This document shows positions 26,301 through 27,145 of a stretch of DNA of 27,145 nt, piece by piece. Each line of letters opens with the position of its first letter. The first letter of the stretch is position 1. Made by a program: the position numbers and the translations under genes. This stretch comes from an uncultured Anaerococcus sp. Its GTDB lineage: Bacteria > Bacillota > Clostridia > Tissierellales > Peptoniphilaceae. The DNA lies in NCBI GenBank assembly GCA_943913325.1, contig CALTXP010000014.1, forward strand, positions 1-27,145, written 5' to 3'. The notes under the pieces are model-generated. The model did no database searches, was not told the DNA's origin, and was given only the letters and a program-made list of their open reading frames with translations.

Positions 26301-27145
26301 CTAAGAAAAATCTATCTATAACTTATGACAATTTGGCAAGCCTTTATGCTGATTGGAAATTAGAAGAATCTTATAATTACTATGAAAAAGCTATAGAGCT
26401 TAAAGAAGATCTTTTAAATATTAGCAAAAGTAACGAGGAGGTTATTGATCTAGCCAAAAGTTACAATAACCTAGGTTTTTTATATGTTGATAATAAGAGA
26501 AACTATGAACATGCTAAATCTTGTTATAATAAAGCTATAGACTTATTATATACTGTTAATGACAGCACAAGTGATAAAAAATATGGAGAAAATCTAGCGG
26601 TATCTTATACAAATCTTGGATCTGTTTATTTTATGATAAATGATAATAAGAAGAGTGAAACTTATTACAGGAAAGCTATAAAAATTCATAAAGATATTAT
26701 AAGAAAATATGAAGATGATGATAGTATAGAAAAACTTTTAATAATCTATAATAATTTGGCATGCCATATGTTAGATATAGGATATAGCCTAGAAGATATT
26801 GAAAATGTATATATACAAGCAATTGAACTTATTAAGATGTTAAAAGATCCCTACAAAAAAAGAAAAAAAACTGCTATTATCTACAATAATTTAGCTAATC
26901 TTTATTTAATAAAGAGTGGTGATTATAAAATTTGCGAGGATTGTTACAAGAAATCTATAGACCTTACTAAATGGGTTATTAACTATCATGGGTCAGTAGA
27001 AAATGTTGAAAGATTAATGGTAAATTATAATAATCTTGCCAAGCTATATAATATTTGGGCTAAGGAAGATTTAAAAGAAAAGTATTTGAATTTATCTATA
27101 GAAATTGCAAATCAAATAGATTATAAGAATAATAAAGAAAATATA
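23321..27145 (+). CDS. DUF4062-STAND NTPase-TPR protein (partial, open at window end)
   Basis: The frame is open from ATG 23321 to the last base, giving at least 1275 aa; the end lies outside the window. Residues 1-95 match DUF4062: FASSTFRDMHIERDLI, RWGID, and ENKRPYFCVLLGDRYGWIP. This N-terminus is also found in TEP1 and nephrocystin-3. A STAND-type NTPase follows, with Walker A GESGNGKS (261-268) and a Walker B-like strand IILIYAIDQLD (369-379). From about residue 800 come at least ten TPRs of the kinesin-light-chain type, recognised by repeating YNNIANLY/YNNLGFLY-type helices. STAND proteins oligomerise on sensing a ligand through their repeats. TAGGTGAG precedes the start, 25 nt after the previous gene. 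Confidence 0.88.
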   Translation, partial: MKQVFASSTFRDMHIERDLIQTKLIPDLNEKAYQNRIEGIKFQDLRWGIDTDTEDEEDKDKKILEVCLDEIENKRPYFCVLLGDRYGWIPDNDLVKETGIRYGIYDENELIEKSITNLEVDYAFLRNPQYAKNSYAYIRNISGDVKGTIYESDENEKARIEKLKAEIKEILPAENIHEYDVVYKDGNLIGTEKFIEFAKNDMTRVLLEDDLIKEDLTENQKEILYHKTQAREKSVISNARRSIEEKIMQDIKRQNIITIKGESGNGKSTLMSKISSNLSKYTHSLIFFSSLTPKTTSSIGLMRIITKYINEIIQKEDQTFEILPINEMIGEFENDIEESNKNPVNKSKEEKLYELAIREYSNKGKKDIIILIYAIDQLDNPSSISNLIKPLSLTDDSKVKFIISYLDDKRNADDFIFLNNYTNYTLGELSKDDRLAVINSSLADNNKQLPYEIKEEIINKEASKSPLYISLLVQRLLMMNELDYLNIIRSGDGYEKINSYQKELIQKMPNDLKKLILELIIQASKNLDTNTDEVENTISYLAVSRRGLRESDLKKIYELKGESYNSLDFATLKRYLRAFFLEDKYLRIDFTHKIIRQAVLEVLNTEIKSALHNDIANAFMCLPVEDPIKLQEQYYSAYKSSNKKSALELLEGIAKNISKLNPEEIESSIESITKLHNISINYEDDAWIKDLFEDFIKFDLNIQKILLAYFAYRSYEEKTSESLKAAKHNGIKLLEYLEKLLEIYPNDKEIIRFYADQLRFIGMKYNLGSKKDLRRSEEYLLKSIKLNEYLFDVDKSLYNKESLANSYSNIARFYLDLGPRSKEKARYYYKKSVNMFEEIVSLDNTMINNENLAIAYNNIANLYASGYGKNAMNKAKDYYKKTIAIIQRLLNKYEDIGLKKTLAMGYINIASVYFSQGDYNRSETWYYKAIDIISQIENIEASFENKETLAKSYNNIGDLFSSELIDDKIKAEDFYLKAKIIFESILKSKEIVSAKKNLSITYDNLASLYADWKLEESYNYYEKAIELKEDLLNISKSNEEVIDLAKSYNNLGFLYVDNKRNYEHAKSCYNKAIDLLYTVNDSTSDKKYGENLAVSYTNLGSVYFMINDNKKSETYYRKAIKIHKDIIRKYEDDDSIEKLLIIYNNLACHMLDIGYSLEDIENVYIQAIELIKMLKDPYKKRKKTAIIYNNLANLYLIKSGDYKICEDCYKKSIDLTKWVINYHGSVENVERLMVNYNNLAKLYNIWAKEDLKEKYLNLSIEIANQIDYKNNKENI

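Noticed and set aside
25739..27145. Repetitive coding sequence suggestive of a DNA repeat array or CRISPR
   Set aside because: The periodicity is protein-level TPR repetition with divergent DNA. There are no identical direct repeats with spacers.

Overview
The window is AT-rich bacterial DNA. It has strong Shine-Dalgarno sites, many TTG and GTG starts, AGA/ATA-rich codon use, TGA used as a stop, a T-box riboswitch and intrinsic terminators. Together these point to a low-GC Firmicute. An anaerobic coccus of the Anaerococcus/Peptoniphilus kind would fit, but the genus is a guess. The region reads as an accessory island of defence, resistance and conflict genes with decayed gene fragments between them. 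No tRNA, rRNA or CRISPR array was seen.

Layout. (1) 126-2276: two poorly characterised, very AT-rich genes, a PD-(D/E)XK-like nuclease candidate and a protein with an R-x4-H (HEPN-like) motif. Between them lies a short remnant that looks like the N-terminus of an HsdM methyltransferase. (2) 2410-9609: a complete type I restriction-modification operon, hsdM-hsdS-hsdR, coupled by two 8-nt gene overlaps and preceded by a terminator-like leader hairpin. It is followed by a GIY-YIG (T5orf172 type) protein with a C-terminal DUF4357 domain and closed by a strong terminator. (3) 9622-13800: an arsenic operon arsR-arsD-arsA-arsC-acr3 with a promoter and clear ArsR operator palindromes. (4) 14030-15532, minus strand: a MetE-like (YxjG-type) methyltransferase behind a T-box leader whose specifier appears to be AUG (Met), driven by a perfect consensus promoter. 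(5) 15849-16490: a DinJ/YafQ-type toxin-antitoxin pair with promoter, operator and terminator. (6) 16501-16800, minus strand: a decayed C-terminal fragment of a thioredoxin reductase/AhpF-like flavoprotein. (7) 17064 to the window end: a compact co-directional cassette of five genes, the most interesting part of the window.

The cassette encodes a 176-aa unknown protein, a 561-aa unknown protein, a Ser/Thr-type protein kinase with intact catalytic residues, and a 986-aa multidomain protein. The last has an N-terminal Rossmann-like region, an EHxxW module, a CARF-like region and a C-terminal DUF1887/Card1-like nuclease fold whose catalytic residues are replaced. The fifth gene is a giant DUF4062-STAND NTPase-TPR protein that is open at the window edge. 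Gene spacing (1-nt overlap, 6-nt and 14-nt gaps, one 25-nt gap) indicates a single operon. I infer a signalling or conflict system combining a STAND NTPase sensor, a kinase and a CARF-like ligand-binding protein without CRISPR. This function is inferred from architecture and neighbourhood, not shown.
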